Assembly (NCBI GenBank): GCA_964459465.1
Contig: CAYWLR010000019.1
Span: forward strand, 4,471 to 68,470
Reading direction: 5' to 3'
DNA length: 64,000 nucleotides
From: CALAMC01 sp964459465
GTDB lineage: Bacteria; Zixibacteria; MSB-5A5; GN15; PGXB01
Every line of letters starts with the position of its first letter. Position 1 is the first letter of the stretch. Of the stretch, positions 26,412 through 35,170 are shown one piece after another. The notes below the pieces were generated by a model. It had not been told where the DNA came from. It did not search any database and was given only the letters and a program-made list of their open reading frames with translations. The translations under genes were made by a program, and so were the position numbers.

Positions 26412-27614
26412 CTATTTTGAAGTCCTGATTTTGGTAAAGAGAAGTCTTTCCACCAGCCTGCGGCTGGCCAGGTCGAGCCGGGTTCGGGTCGTGTCGTCCA
26501 GGCCCTCCAGAAGCTCGGCCAGTTCCTCCTGCCGAAGGTCCTCGAAATATCTTTCCAGTCCGTTATAAACCGGTTCGCGGCGAATGTGCTCAAACCAGTA
26601 CGTGAATTCGCTTAATTTCTGTTTTATTATTTCTTCGGCATCGGGGATGGCATTTCGGCGAATATCCTGCTGGCGATGGACATATTCATCGACATCGTCG
26701 AGGTCGAATAATTCTATATTTCTCAATGACCCCTTGGTATATTCGACGTCGCGCGGGATGGCCATGTCAATAATAATGAGTCTATGTTCGGGATGTTTGA
26801 CCGCGAATTCCGACAGCGTCGAAGCCGTGATAATCGGTCTGTCGGCTCCGGTACAGGAAACAATTATATCTACTTTCGGCAGAAGATTGGGTATTTCTTC
26901 CAGAGAGCAAGCCGGGGCGTGGAATTTTCGGCCGAACTGTACTGCCTTTTCCAGTGTCCGGTTGGCAAACGTGAACGTGATTCCTTCGGTCCGGGCCAGA
27001 TGTCTGGCGGCCAGCGAAATCATGCGGTTGATTCCGATGAACAAGACTCCGGCGTTATTCATGATGGCCCGGCGCGTTTTCAAAAGCTCCATCGAGGCGC
27101 CGCTGATAGAGCAGGCGCCTCTGCCCATCTCGGTATCGGTACGAACCTGTTTGCCGACACGAAACGCCTGGTGAAAAAGGCGGTGCAATATTTTATCGGT
27201 CGATTTGACCTTACAGGCCGAGCTGTAGGCATCCTTGACCTGCCCCATTATCTGGTTTTCCCCGATAACCATCGAATCGATCCCGGCCGTAACGCGGAAC
27301 AAATGTAGTACCGCCTCTTCGTTAAGTCGAATATAGAAGCGGTCACGAAGCGATGATATGTCGATATCTCGAAATTTCCGATAAAATTCAACTACCACTC
27401 CAAAGGGGTCGAGATGCTTGTCCATGACGGAATAGAATTCATCGCGGTTGCAGGTTGATACGATTACCCCCTCGCGCATACCGGCGATTTCGGCGAATTC
27501 GGCATGCGCTCGGGCAATATCCTCGGGTCCGATCTGCAATGGTTCCCGTTCGGACAGCGTTGAAGTCTTGTGATTTAGTCCGCAGACGCACAAATGCCAG
27601 TTATCGGTCGCCAT
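26412..27614 (-). CDS. hemA: Glutamyl-tRNA reductase
   Basis: 400 residues, NADPH-dependent reduction of glutamyl-tRNA to glutamate-1-semialdehyde, first step of C5 tetrapyrrole synthesis. Catalytic Cys is in VSTCNRDEFY near residue 54; GENQIMGQVKDAY near 118 and the dimerisation tail HIRREPVYNG ... LEGLDD are as in the family. TGGAGC precedes the ATG. It is placed 41 nt after the rhodanese-fused reductase, so this tetrapyrrole set probably reads through from dsrMKJOP. It would raise siroheme (and heme) supply with dsr expression. Confidence 0.94.
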   Translation of the reverse strand: MATDNWHLCVCGLNHKTSTLSEREPLQIGPEDIARAHAEFAEIAGMREGVIVSTCNRDEFYSVMDKHLDPFGVVVEFYRKFRDIDISSLRDRFYIRLNEEAVLHLFRVTAGIDSMVIGENQIMGQVKDAYSSACKVKSTDKILHRLFHQAFRVGKQVRTDTEMGRGACSISGASMELLKTRRAIMNNAGVLFIGINRMISLAARHLARTEGITFTFANRTLEKAVQFGRKFHAPACSLEEIPNLLPKVDIIVSCTGADRPIITASTLSEFAVKHPEHRLIIIDMAIPRDVEYTKGSLRNIELFDLDDVDEYVHRQQDIRRNAIPDAEEIIKQKLSEFTYWFEHIRREPVYNGLERYFEDLRQEELAELLEGLDDTTRTRLDLASRRLVERLLFTKIRTSK

Positions 27615-27655
27615 GCATTAAGCTCCAGATATATTTAATACGGATAAGCATCATA

Positions 27656-29353
27656 TTATTTGGTAGCCTGCACGCCACCGCCAATTATTTGTACATTTTT
27701 AAAGCCGGTCGCCTTTAAAATAGCCGCCGCCTGATATGACCGGACACCGCGCCTGCAGATAATATATATTACTTTATTACGATCAAGCTCTGACAATCGG
27801 TCCCGGAGGGTTAAAAGGGGAATATTTATAACGCCTTCTACTTTTACTCCGTTGCCGATAAGCGGGTCACCGGTAAATTCCTCGACTTCGCGGACATCGA
27901 TTATGACCGAATTGTCCGGGTTCAATTTTATATATGTTGCCGGATTGACAAATTCGCATCCGTTCAGGCGGGCAATGCCCATTCCGGCCAGGTGATGAAG
28001 CGGGTCGAGAGCCTCGGAATAGGGGGGAGCGTAACCATGTTCGAAGTCAAGCAGGTCATCGATTTTCGCATCGAAATTTAAAAATGTCGAAAACGTGTCA
28101 ATTCTGCGGCATATGTCACCTTTGCCGACGGCTTGCAGGCCGAGCAACTTACGGCTTTTTTTGTCGAAGACCATTTTCAACGTGAATGTGCCATAATCCG
28201 GGTAATAATCGGGTTTATCGGGCCATGAACCCCAGACCGTTTCAATATCGAATCCGGCCATACGGGCGGCCTTTTCTGACAGCCCGGTGGCTCCGACGTT
28301 GACATCGAATATCTTTATGACAAATGTCCCCAGGACGCCTTTAAAGGGCTGATTATTGCCGGAAATATGTTCGGCGATGACGCGGCCATGACGGTTGGCC
28401 AGTGAACCCATCGGAATATACATTTTACTTCCGCTCAAGCGATTGGTGGCTTCGGTGCAGTCGCCTCCGGCGTAAATATCGGGATCGGAAGTTTGCATGT
28501 ACTCGTTGACAACTATGCCTCCGGTTGAGCCGATGGTCAAGCCGCATTCTTTGGCCAGACGCACTTCCGGTTTTGCGCCAAGGGCAAGAAAGACAAAATC
28601 AGTGACTATCGGTTCTCGGTCTGCTATTGAAACCACCGGATGGCCATCGTCATTAAGAGAGATTTCTTCCACCCCGACACCGGTCATAACGGTGATATTA
28701 TTGCGCTTCGCCTCGCGTTCGGCGATGGCGGCCATTTCCGGGTCAAGAATATAGGGGAGAAGCTGATTTTGCACTTCGATAAGAGTGGTTTCAATACCCC
28801 ACAGTTCGGCACAGGCGGCCATTAGTTCGCAACCGATAAAACCACCACCGATCATAACGGCGTTTCCGACCTGCCCGGTTTCGGCCAGATTGCGGAAGGT
28901 CAGAGCATCTTCGGGGCGAGTGAAATGGCGGATTCTATCGCTTTGGGGGAATTTGAATGGCGGGACCATCGGACTGGCTCCCGTGGCGATAACCAGCTTG
29001 TTATAGCCGTGCTCGATAATTTCGCCGGTTTCGAGCATTCTGACGGTTACCGCTTTATCGGCACGATTGATTGCAGTGACTTCGGCCTGCGTGATTGCCT
29101 TAAAACCCTTAGCCTTTTCGAAGAATGCCGGATTGCGCTCGAGACCATATGATGTCACCAGTAACTCTTTAAAGGAACCGATATCGCCGGAGGCGAAAAA
29201 TGGCATGCCGCAGGTCGCGTAAGACATCAATGCCTCTTTTTGGAAGAGCGTAATACTCATCTCCGGATTTCTCCGGGCCAGTGTTGCCGCAGTTTTTGGA
29301 CCGGCGGCGACGCCACCGATAATGACTACATCGGAATATCTTTTGCCCATCAT
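27656..29353 (-). CDS. FAD-dependent CoA-disulfide/polysulfide-type reductase with C-terminal rhodanese domain
   Basis: 565 residues from ATG 29353 (GGGAAG upstream); the upstream TTG at 29368 is less likely. N-terminal pyridine-nucleotide disulfide oxidoreductase of the CoA-disulfide reductase / NADH oxidase family: VVIIGGVAAGPKTAATLARR near 7, redox Cys in SYATCGMPF near 45, NAD site VMIGGGFIGCELMAA near 170, FAD motif DIYAGGDCTEA. From about 465 a rhodanese domain carries IICRRGVRSYQAA with the active-site Cys. Such fusions reduce polysulfide, CoA persulfide or sulfur with NAD(P)H. Directly downstream of dsrP, a hairpin intervening. A role in handling zero-valent sulfur in the sulfite pathway is inference. 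Confidence 0.85.
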   Translation of the reverse strand: MMGKRYSDVVIIGGVAAGPKTAATLARRNPEMSITLFQKEALMSYATCGMPFFASGDIGSFKELLVTSYGLERNPAFFEKAKGFKAITQAEVTAINRADKAVTVRMLETGEIIEHGYNKLVIATGASPMVPPFKFPQSDRIRHFTRPEDALTFRNLAETGQVGNAVMIGGGFIGCELMAACAELWGIETTLIEVQNQLLPYILDPEMAAIAEREAKRNNITVMTGVGVEEISLNDDGHPVVSIADREPIVTDFVFLALGAKPEVRLAKECGLTIGSTGGIVVNEYMQTSDPDIYAGGDCTEATNRLSGSKMYIPMGSLANRHGRVIAEHISGNNQPFKGVLGTFVIKIFDVNVGATGLSEKAARMAGFDIETVWGSWPDKPDYYPDYGTFTLKMVFDKKSRKLLGLQAVGKGDICRRIDTFSTFLNFDAKIDDLLDFEHGYAPPYSEALDPLHHLAGMGIARLNGCEFVNPATYIKLNPDNSVIIDVREVEEFTGDPLIGNGVKVEGVINIPLLTLRDRLSELDRNKVIYIICRRGVRSYQAAAILKATGFKNVQIIGGGVQATK

Positions 29354-29374
29354 TTTTGGTCTTCCCAATCATGC

Positions 29375-29399
29375 CAACGCCGGCGTGGAGCCGGCGTTG
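29375..29399 (-). repeat. Intercistronic hairpin between dsrP and the reductase gene
   Basis: Perfect 10-bp inverted repeat CAACGCCGGC / GCCGGCGTTG with a 5-nt loop and no T run on the minus strand. More likely an mRNA stability or partial-termination element than a full terminator, since genes downstream fit the same unit. Confidence 0.55.
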
Positions 29400-29432
29400 A
29401 AAAATACCATATATGTCGAATAAAGCAATATC

Positions 29433-30593
29433 CTATTTGTAGCCAATTTGATGCCGTACGGCCATGGCCACTTTATAAAAAACCGTTAAAACCAAAAATC
29501 CAACGCTCCAGATGCCGATCACGATCATAATTTCCGGCAGTGTTGGAATGTATTCCACCACCTTGCCCAGCGGCGATGGGACAAAACCGGTAATGACCAT
29601 GCCCATGCCTTTCTCGATCCAGAGCGACCCGATAACCGTGATACACGCCAAAAGAAACAGGCCTTTATTGGCGCGGAATTTGGGAACCAGCAGGAGTACC
29701 AGGGATACGACAGAAAGTACCGCCGAGGTCCACATCCACGGTACAAGGAAATTGGCGTCGCCGATGCCAAGGTAGAGGTATTCGAAATGGTGGATGTGCT
29801 CCGGAATATCACTGTACAATGCAGTAAACAGCTCCAACAGGACAAAAAAGACGTTAATTGCCATGGCGTAGGTTATAATCTCGCCCAGTTTGGCCAGGGC
29901 TTTTTCGCCGACATCGTAATTGGCAAACCTTTTGAGCAGGAAACAAATAAGGACCAGAAAAGCCGGACCGGCCGCGAAGGCGGAAGCCAAAAAGCGCGGG
30001 GCCAGAATGGCCGTCAGCCAGAACGGCCTCGCCGCCAGGCCATTGTATAAAAAGGCCGTAACGGTATGAATGCTGACCGCCCACGGTATGGATATGATGA
30101 TAAACGGCTTTATCCATCCCGGCGGCTTGATGCCTTTGCGCTCGGCGCTGAACGTTACCTGGGAAATCAGGACGTTCAAAAACAGATATCCCGAAAGGAC
30201 AATCATATCCCAGAACAAAAGCGAACTGGGTGTCGGGTTCAAAGGCATATTTAAAATACGAATCGGATTACCGATGTCAACGAAGACGAACAACAGGCAC
30301 ATAATGACCGAGCCGATCGCCAGAAATTCGCCGAGCACGGTCATCTTGGCGAAATCCCTGTAATTGTGAAGGTAGTACGGCAAGACCACCATCACCGCGG
30401 AGGCGGCTACCCCGACCAGAAAGGTGAACTGCGCGATATAAAGTCCCCAGGGCACGTCGCGTCCCAGACCGGTGATATACATACCGTTGTTGAACTGACG
30501 CAGGTATGTTAGAAAGCCGATACCGATCAATATCAAAAGCAGGCCTACCCAGCCCCAGTATTGTTTAGATCCTGTCAATGCTTTTTCTATCAT
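29433..30593 (-). CDS. dsrP: DsrMKJOP complex membrane subunit DsrP (NrfD/PsrC family)
   Basis: 386 residues, almost wholly hydrophobic with about ten membrane helices, NrfD/PsrC-type quinone-interacting subunit. Seen: WGWVGLLLILIGIGFLTYLR near the start, GLYIAQFTFLVGVAASAVMV, PSSLLFWDMIVLSGYLFLNV. The absence of cofactor motifs is normal for the family. Last gene of dsrMKJOP, 7 nt after dsrO. It exchanges electrons between the menaquinone pool and DsrO/DsrJ on the periplasmic side. Confidence 0.94.
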   Translation of the reverse strand: MIEKALTGSKQYWGWVGLLLILIGIGFLTYLRQFNNGMYITGLGRDVPWGLYIAQFTFLVGVAASAVMVVLPYYLHNYRDFAKMTVLGEFLAIGSVIMCLLFVFVDIGNPIRILNMPLNPTPSSLLFWDMIVLSGYLFLNVLISQVTFSAERKGIKPPGWIKPFIIISIPWAVSIHTVTAFLYNGLAARPFWLTAILAPRFLASAFAAGPAFLVLICFLLKRFANYDVGEKALAKLGEIITYAMAINVFFVLLELFTALYSDIPEHIHHFEYLYLGIGDANFLVPWMWTSAVLSVVSLVLLLVPKFRANKGLFLLACITVIGSLWIEKGMGMVITGFVPSPLGKVVEYIPTLPEIMIVIGIWSVGFLVLTVFYKVAMAVRHQIGYK

Positions 30594-30600
30594 ACCACCC

Positions 30601-31392
30601 TCACACTATATAGTAAATTTCGGGGTTAGTGCCCAAAGACGGTTTGCGCCGAATCGTGTAGTGTTCGCGAAGGAGCTTGCGAACTTCGGAGTCGGCGTCC
30701 TCCAGATCGCCGAAAACCAGTGCTTTTTCCGGGCAGACTTCCACGCAGGCGGGCATTTTGCCCCGGTCAAGACGTTCCTCGCAGAAATTGCACTTTTCGA
30801 CGACGCCGCGCATACGCGTCGGATAATCGGGATCGATTTCCTTGATGAACGGCTTGGGGTCGCGCCAGTTGAAACTGCGGGAACCATAGGGGCAGGCCAC
30901 CACGCAGTACCGACAACCGATGCACCGGTGCATGTCCATCATGACAATGCCGTCGGCCTTCCGCCGCCAGGTTGCCTGGGTCGGGCAAACCCGAACGCAG
31001 GGCGGATTGTCGCAATGGTTGCAGAACACCAGCGCGTGCGAATTGCGTATTTCCTCTTCGAGATACTTATGGTCGGCCGATGGAAACGCTCCCTCGAAAT
31101 CTTCTTTCCAGATCCATTTCACCTCGTCCTTGGGATTACCCAAATCGGGCACATTGTGGACCGCATGACAGGCATTGATACATGCGGTGCACCCTTGTTT
31201 CTCACGGCACTTTTTCAAGTCTATGACCATCGCCCACCGTTTGGCTTTCAACGGAGAGGCTTTTTGTACGGTTTCGACGACCGGCAGGCCGGTCGTGTCA
31301 TCGACCAGTTCGCCCATGATTTTTTTGCCGCCGACGCCCACCGCCGCCGTGATCCCGGCCAGTTTGATGAAATTGCGTCGATTAATTCCCAT
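30601..31392 (-). CDS. dsrO: DsrMKJOP complex periplasmic ferredoxin subunit DsrO
   Basis: 263 residues, Tat-exported iron-sulfur protein. The twin-arginine signal is MGINRRNFIKLAG with Arg5-Arg6. Cysteine groups for several [4Fe-4S] clusters: CREKQGCTACINAC, CNHCDNPPCVRVCP, CIGCRYCVVACPYG, and CNFCEER with CVEVCP. Homologous to DmsB/PsrB/NrfC. Overlaps the dsrJ end by 11 nt. Links the cytochrome DsrJ and the quinone-binding DsrP. Confidence 0.95.
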   Translation of the reverse strand: MGINRRNFIKLAGITAAVGVGGKKIMGELVDDTTGLPVVETVQKASPLKAKRWAMVIDLKKCREKQGCTACINACHAVHNVPDLGNPKDEVKWIWKEDFEGAFPSADHKYLEEEIRNSHALVFCNHCDNPPCVRVCPTQATWRRKADGIVMMDMHRCIGCRYCVVACPYGSRSFNWRDPKPFIKEIDPDYPTRMRGVVEKCNFCEERLDRGKMPACVEVCPEKALVFGDLEDADSEVRKLLREHYTIRRKPSLGTNPEIYYIV

Positions 31393-31783
31393 TGGCCACC
31401 TCCGTTGTCTCCTTGGGTTCGATATGACATTCCCAGCAGTAGGGGGTCACGGCCAGGTAGTTGTGGCATTGATCGCAAAATTCCGTTTTATTCGGATGAC
31501 ATTTCATGCATGTATTGGACAGGCTCATTTCATATTCCTTGCCGTCGGGTGCAATGAACGTGCGCTGGCCTTCGCGAATGACTTTATCACGCCAAACGTC
31601 GAGCATATCCATGTGCTTGCGTTTCATGTATTCACCGGAAGCCATGCATTGCTCGCCGACGGTGACGATTTTGGGATCGGGGGCAAAGTCAGCCTTTCCG
31701 ACGGCGACATTAAACCAAATAGGGAAGGTGACCAGGGCCAGAAATACGACAATGCCGAATATTATTTTTCCACCGTCATACAT
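31382..31783 (-). CDS. dsrJ: DsrMKJOP complex triheme cytochrome c subunit DsrJ
   Basis: 133 residues. The N-terminal membrane anchor GGKIIFGIVVFLALVTFPIW (residues 4-23) is followed by a periplasmic domain with three CxxCH heme sites: CMKCH (92-96), CDQCH (103-107) and CWECH (116-120), the hallmark of DsrJ. Overlaps dsrK by 8 nt upstream and dsrO by 11 nt downstream, so tightly coupled translation. Confidence 0.95.
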   Translation of the reverse strand: MYDGGKIIFGIVVFLALVTFPIWFNVAVGKADFAPDPKIVTVGEQCMASGEYMKRKHMDMLDVWRDKVIREGQRTFIAPDGKEYEMSLSNTCMKCHPNKTEFCDQCHNYLAVTPYCWECHIEPKETTEVANGN

Positions 31784-33419
31784 CTTTGGCTACCTCCTTT
31801 CCTTCGGACTGGGCCGGTTCCGGTTCGGGATAAGGCGTGCCGCGAAGGTCGGTGGCGCGCCTCGTTTCGCCCTTGAGTACCAGGGCGTTTCCGACCATTT
31901 CATGGATACCACCCACCTCCACTTCGGGAACCCAGTACTCCATCAGCGGCGGTAACGTTGCCTTGTCGATGGCGCAGATGCACAGCAAAAGATTGGTCCC
32001 GTAAACGTCGTAGTTATACTTAACCGCGTTGGCCCGGGGAAATCCGCCCCGAAGACGCATTTCCAAATTTTCATCGGTACCCAGCCCGGATCCACTGCCG
32101 CAACAGAACGTCTGTTCACGAATCGTGTTTTCCGGCATCTCGTGGAAGTTATTGCAACAGGCTTTGATGACATAGCGCGGTTCTTCTAAAAGACCCATGG
32201 CGCGCGCCGGGTTGCAGGAATCGTGGAAGGTGACATTCCAGTGATCATTGCGGCTCGGGTCAAGTTTGAGCTTGTTGTTCTTTATCAAATCAGAAGTAAA
32301 CTCGGTTATATGCACCATCTTGGTTGATTTGGTATTTTCGAAAACCGTTCCGGTTAACGGGCTTTTGGGCACTTCCAGAAAATCGGCCGGGCCATTCATG
32401 GTGTCCATGTACTGGTGCAACACGCGCCACATATGGCCGCATTCGCCGCCCAAAACCCATTTGACACCGAGCCGTTTGGCCTCCATGTATACTTTGGCAT
32501 TGAGCCGTTTCATGACCTGATTGGAATGAAACAGCCCGAAATTGCCGCCTTCGGAGGCAAACGAACTCCACGTGTAATCCAGTCCGATTTCATGGAACAG
32601 AAGTAAATATCCCAGCAGGGTATAATAATGAGGCGAAGCGAAGTAATCCGCCGAGGGCGCCACGAATAATATCTCCGCCCCTTTCTTATTAATAGGCGCT
32701 TCAACTTTGGCCCCGGTCAATTCCTCAAGTTCGTCGACGGCAAATTCGATACTGTCTTTGAAACCATGCGGCTGAATGCCGAGGTGGTTACCGGTGCGAA
32801 AGCAGTTGGCCGCGGGTGTCACGATCCAATCGATATTCAACCCGACCAGGTTCAGCAGTTCGCGGGCCATCATGGTAATTTCGGCGGTGTCGATGCCATA
32901 AGGGCAGAAAACAGAACAGCGGCGGCATTCGGTGCACTGAAAGAAATAGTAAAACCATTCTTTCAGCACATCAACCGTAAGCTCGCGCGCCCCGGCGATT
33001 CGGCCCATAATCTTTCCGGCGGCCGTGAAATCCTTGCGATACACCGACCGCAGCAGTTCGGCCCGAAGAACCGGCATGTTTTTGGGGTCTCCGGAGCCGA
33101 TGAAGTAATGGCATTTATCGGCGCAGGCTCCGCAACGGACACAGATATCCATAAAGATGCGAAACGAGCGGAATTTGTCCAGGCGTTCGCGCATGCCTTC
33201 GAGAATGATCTCTTTCCAGTTTTCCGGCAGTTGCCAGTCGGCATCCATCGGTTGCCATTTGCGGACATGGGGAAGGCCCAGGTATTTGGCTTTTTCCGCG
33301 ACGGCGCCGTAATTGTATGTGCCTTTGCGGAAGTCGACCGGGGTATCCATCCATGACTTTTCCGGCAGCCGATAGCTGATATTGGCCAGCTCTTCCGGTT
33401 TCTTTTTATCGTCTGCCAT
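31776..33419 (-). CDS. dsrK: DsrMKJOP complex HdrD-like subunit DsrK
   Basis: 547 residues, cytoplasmic Fe-S subunit related to heterodisulfide reductase HdrD. Two [4Fe-4S] ferredoxin sites: CVRCGACADKC near 92 and CTECRRCSVFCPYG near 160. The C-terminal half has CCG-type cysteines (GGECGHMW, SCNPAR, FCCGSGSG near 437) for the special catalytic [4Fe-4S] site. DsrK is the expected reductant of the DsrC trisulfide. Lies 3 nt after dsrM. Confidence 0.95.
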   Translation of the reverse strand: MADDKKKPEELANISYRLPEKSWMDTPVDFRKGTYNYGAVAEKAKYLGLPHVRKWQPMDADWQLPENWKEIILEGMRERLDKFRSFRIFMDICVRCGACADKCHYFIGSGDPKNMPVLRAELLRSVYRKDFTAAGKIMGRIAGARELTVDVLKEWFYYFFQCTECRRCSVFCPYGIDTAEITMMARELLNLVGLNIDWIVTPAANCFRTGNHLGIQPHGFKDSIEFAVDELEELTGAKVEAPINKKGAEILFVAPSADYFASPHYYTLLGYLLLFHEIGLDYTWSSFASEGGNFGLFHSNQVMKRLNAKVYMEAKRLGVKWVLGGECGHMWRVLHQYMDTMNGPADFLEVPKSPLTGTVFENTKSTKMVHITEFTSDLIKNNKLKLDPSRNDHWNVTFHDSCNPARAMGLLEEPRYVIKACCNNFHEMPENTIREQTFCCGSGSGLGTDENLEMRLRGGFPRANAVKYNYDVYGTNLLLCICAIDKATLPPLMEYWVPEVEVGGIHEMVGNALVLKGETRRATDLRGTPYPEPEPAQSEGKEVAKDV

Positions 33420-33422
33420 ATT

Positions 33423-34421
33423 TTATTCCTTTTCCAACGGCATATCGGCCGCTTTCATCAGTTCACGAAATTCGTCTTCGTATTCTTCGTACGTATGCAC
33501 TTTCACTTCGGGATTCCACGGATTTACATGCCGACGGTTGCGGTTGTTATTGGCCAGATTCCGGGTCGGACTTAAGAAAACGCCGCCCATATGGACCAGT
33601 TTGCTCATCGGGAAATACATCAGCAGGACACTGACGAGGAAAAGGTGAATGAAAAATATTACGTCAAGTCCTTCCGGCACAACCGGGGAGAAACCAACCA
33701 GGCCGATCGCCAGTTCCTTGACGGCAATAAGCTCGGCCTTGAATGCTTCAAAATAACGCATAAGAATGCCGGTCAAGGCAATGGCCCCGATTAAAAAGAG
33801 CGGAAAATAATCGGCGGCAAGAGAAATGTAACGGACTTTGGGGTTTATTACCCGGCGGAAGAACAGGAAAGCCAGGGCGGCCAAAATGACGCCATCGGTG
33901 ATATAAATTATCGGCAGGCCCATCTGAAAAAATCCGTCGAGATTCTGAATGGCCATGACAAATCCCGGTATCGGTTCAACGAAGAACCGCAGGTGTCTTA
34001 GTACAATCACCAGAAAACTGTAATGAAAGGCCAGACCGGCGATCCACAAGTACTTTTCGGAACCATACACCAGCCGCGGACCTTTCTTGAGTGCCATTTT
34101 TGTATTGCGGAAAAGCGATCTGAAAAAGAGTATTTCCAAAAGCATACGGCCGAAAACCTGCCAGCCCGTGTAAGGGCTTTCCAGTTTATTATGCCGTATC
34201 CATGGCAGGGATTTCTGCTGGCCGCAGGTCGTCGTGATTTTAAACGGCACCGGCGCTTTGGCCCATTTCAAAACCCGAAATATCAGGCCGAATACAAATG
34301 CCGCCAGAGCCAGATACGGGATAATCACCCCGAACAGGTAGTGCAGTCCGAGAGTGCCGGCACCGATCCATGCGACAAGCGTCAGCGCAATGACCGCCAC
34401 CAGTGATATAATTATACCCAT
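33423..34421 (-). CDS. dsrM: DsrMKJOP complex cytochrome b subunit DsrM
   Basis: 332 residues, NarI-like heme b membrane subunit. Hydrophobic segments include IISLVAVIALTLVAWIGAGT and YLALAAFVFGLIFRVLKW at the N-terminus, then FHYSFLVIVLRHLRFF and VIFFIHLFLVSVLLMYFPMS with histidines for heme ligation. It passes menaquinol electrons to DsrK. First structural gene of the MKJOP set, 36 nt after the RsbRD-like gene. Confidence 0.94.
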   Translation of the reverse strand: MGIIISLVAVIALTLVAWIGAGTLGLHYLFGVIIPYLALAAFVFGLIFRVLKWAKAPVPFKITTTCGQQKSLPWIRHNKLESPYTGWQVFGRMLLEILFFRSLFRNTKMALKKGPRLVYGSEKYLWIAGLAFHYSFLVIVLRHLRFFVEPIPGFVMAIQNLDGFFQMGLPIIYITDGVILAALAFLFFRRVINPKVRYISLAADYFPLFLIGAIALTGILMRYFEAFKAELIAVKELAIGLVGFSPVVPEGLDVIFFIHLFLVSVLLMYFPMSKLVHMGGVFLSPTRNLANNNRNRRHVNPWNPEVKVHTYEEYEDEFRELMKAADMPLEKE

Positions 34422-34457
34422 AGGCGGCCCACTCCTTTCCGATGCCCGCGTTCACGT

Positions 34458-34994
34458 TCATTCATTCGTAGCATCCCCTTCCTGATCAGATATATCATTA
34501 AATATATTCGTTCTATCCATAAGCTTCTGTATCCGGCGCCGGGCTTCGCGTATGCGAATGTCACCCATTAGCTCCCGCATGGACGAGTAACAATCGAAAG
34601 CCGCCAGGGCCAGATTGTCGATTTTTATATCCAATGCGAGTAATTCATCATCCGGATCACCATTGCCGATGCGGTCTTTCGTATATTGCCGGATTACTTG
34701 TTTGAGCAGAAAGAAAATCGCGACCGCCTGCGAGGGAGCGAAATCCTGCACGTTACGGACCTTGACGATGTTGTCTATCGCCGGCAGAACCATGTCGCGA
34801 TCGGTGGTGCCAACCAGACTGTCGAAAATGATTTCCATATTATGCTGATAAGTAAAACCGACCGGATTCGCGAAGCGGTCTTTTTCTTTTACGAGAAAAT
34901 TAGCAGTATCTTGAGGATATGATTGTAGCACGGCGTCAAACCATATCCTCAAAATATCGGTCTTCTTTTCTTTTAAGATACTCGTCAGGCTCAT
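34458..34994 (-). CDS. RsbRD N-terminal (globin-fold sensor) domain protein
   Basis: 178 residues from ATG 34994. A GTG at 35009 is also open, but MSLTSILKEKKTDILRIWFD is the family's typical beginning. All-helical sensor-globin-like domain as found in RsbR-type stressosome proteins, here without a STAS domain. Genes of this type precede dsrM in many sulfate reducers. It is first in the dsrM unit, 17 nt downstream of a palindromic operator. Proposed role: sensing or regulation of the Dsr membrane complex; ligand and partner are unknown. Ribosome site is weak for either start. Confidence 0.75.
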   Translation of the reverse strand: MSLTSILKEKKTDILRIWFDAVLQSYPQDTANFLVKEKDRFANPVGFTYQHNMEIIFDSLVGTTDRDMVLPAIDNIVKVRNVQDFAPSQAVAIFFLLKQVIRQYTKDRIGNGDPDDELLALDIKIDNLALAAFDCYSSMRELMGDIRIREARRRIQKLMDRTNIFNDISDQEGDATNE

Positions 34995-35010
34995 GTTACC
35001 GGCATTCACA

Positions 35011-35026
35011 AGTTATTTTTTTCACA
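35011..35026 (-). promoter_or_regulatory. HcpR-like operator before the RsbRD-dsrM unit
   Basis: AGTTA-N6-TCACA on the plus strand (TGTGA-N6-TAACT read in the direction of the gene). Same 5-N6-5 layout as the sites before sat, qmoC, dsrA and qmoA. Very close to the gene start, so either the transcript is nearly leaderless or binding represses. Confidence 0.55.
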
Positions 35027-35041
35027 TTAATGTCTAAAATA

Positions 35042-35101
35042 AAACAGGTTTGTCTGGGTGTTAAAATATTTTGAAACCACCAGTTGAGGACCAACCTGTT
35101 T
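35042..35101. repeat. Inverted repeat between dsrC and the dsrM unit
   Basis: Arms at 35042-35054 and 35089-35101 (AAACAGGTTTGTC and GACCAACCTGTTT) pair over 13 positions with one mismatch, enclosing 34 nt. No protein is encoded. It may be a terminator or stability fold, or a small dispersed palindromic repeat. Confidence 0.5.
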
Positions 35102-35122
35102 GACTCCCGATGCATATATAGT

Positions 35123-35156
35123 TTCAGGGAAAACCCTTGGTGGGGTTTTCCCTGAA
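35123..35156 (-). terminator. Strong hairpin downstream of dsrC
   Basis: Perfect 14-bp stem TTCAGGGAAAACCC / GGGTTTTCCCTGAA with a 6-nt loop, 15 nt after the dsrC stop. No T run on either side, so it may protect the abundant dsrC mRNA 3' end rather than, or as well as, stop transcription. Confidence 0.6.
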
Positions 35157-35170
35157 TATCGAATCCGTAC

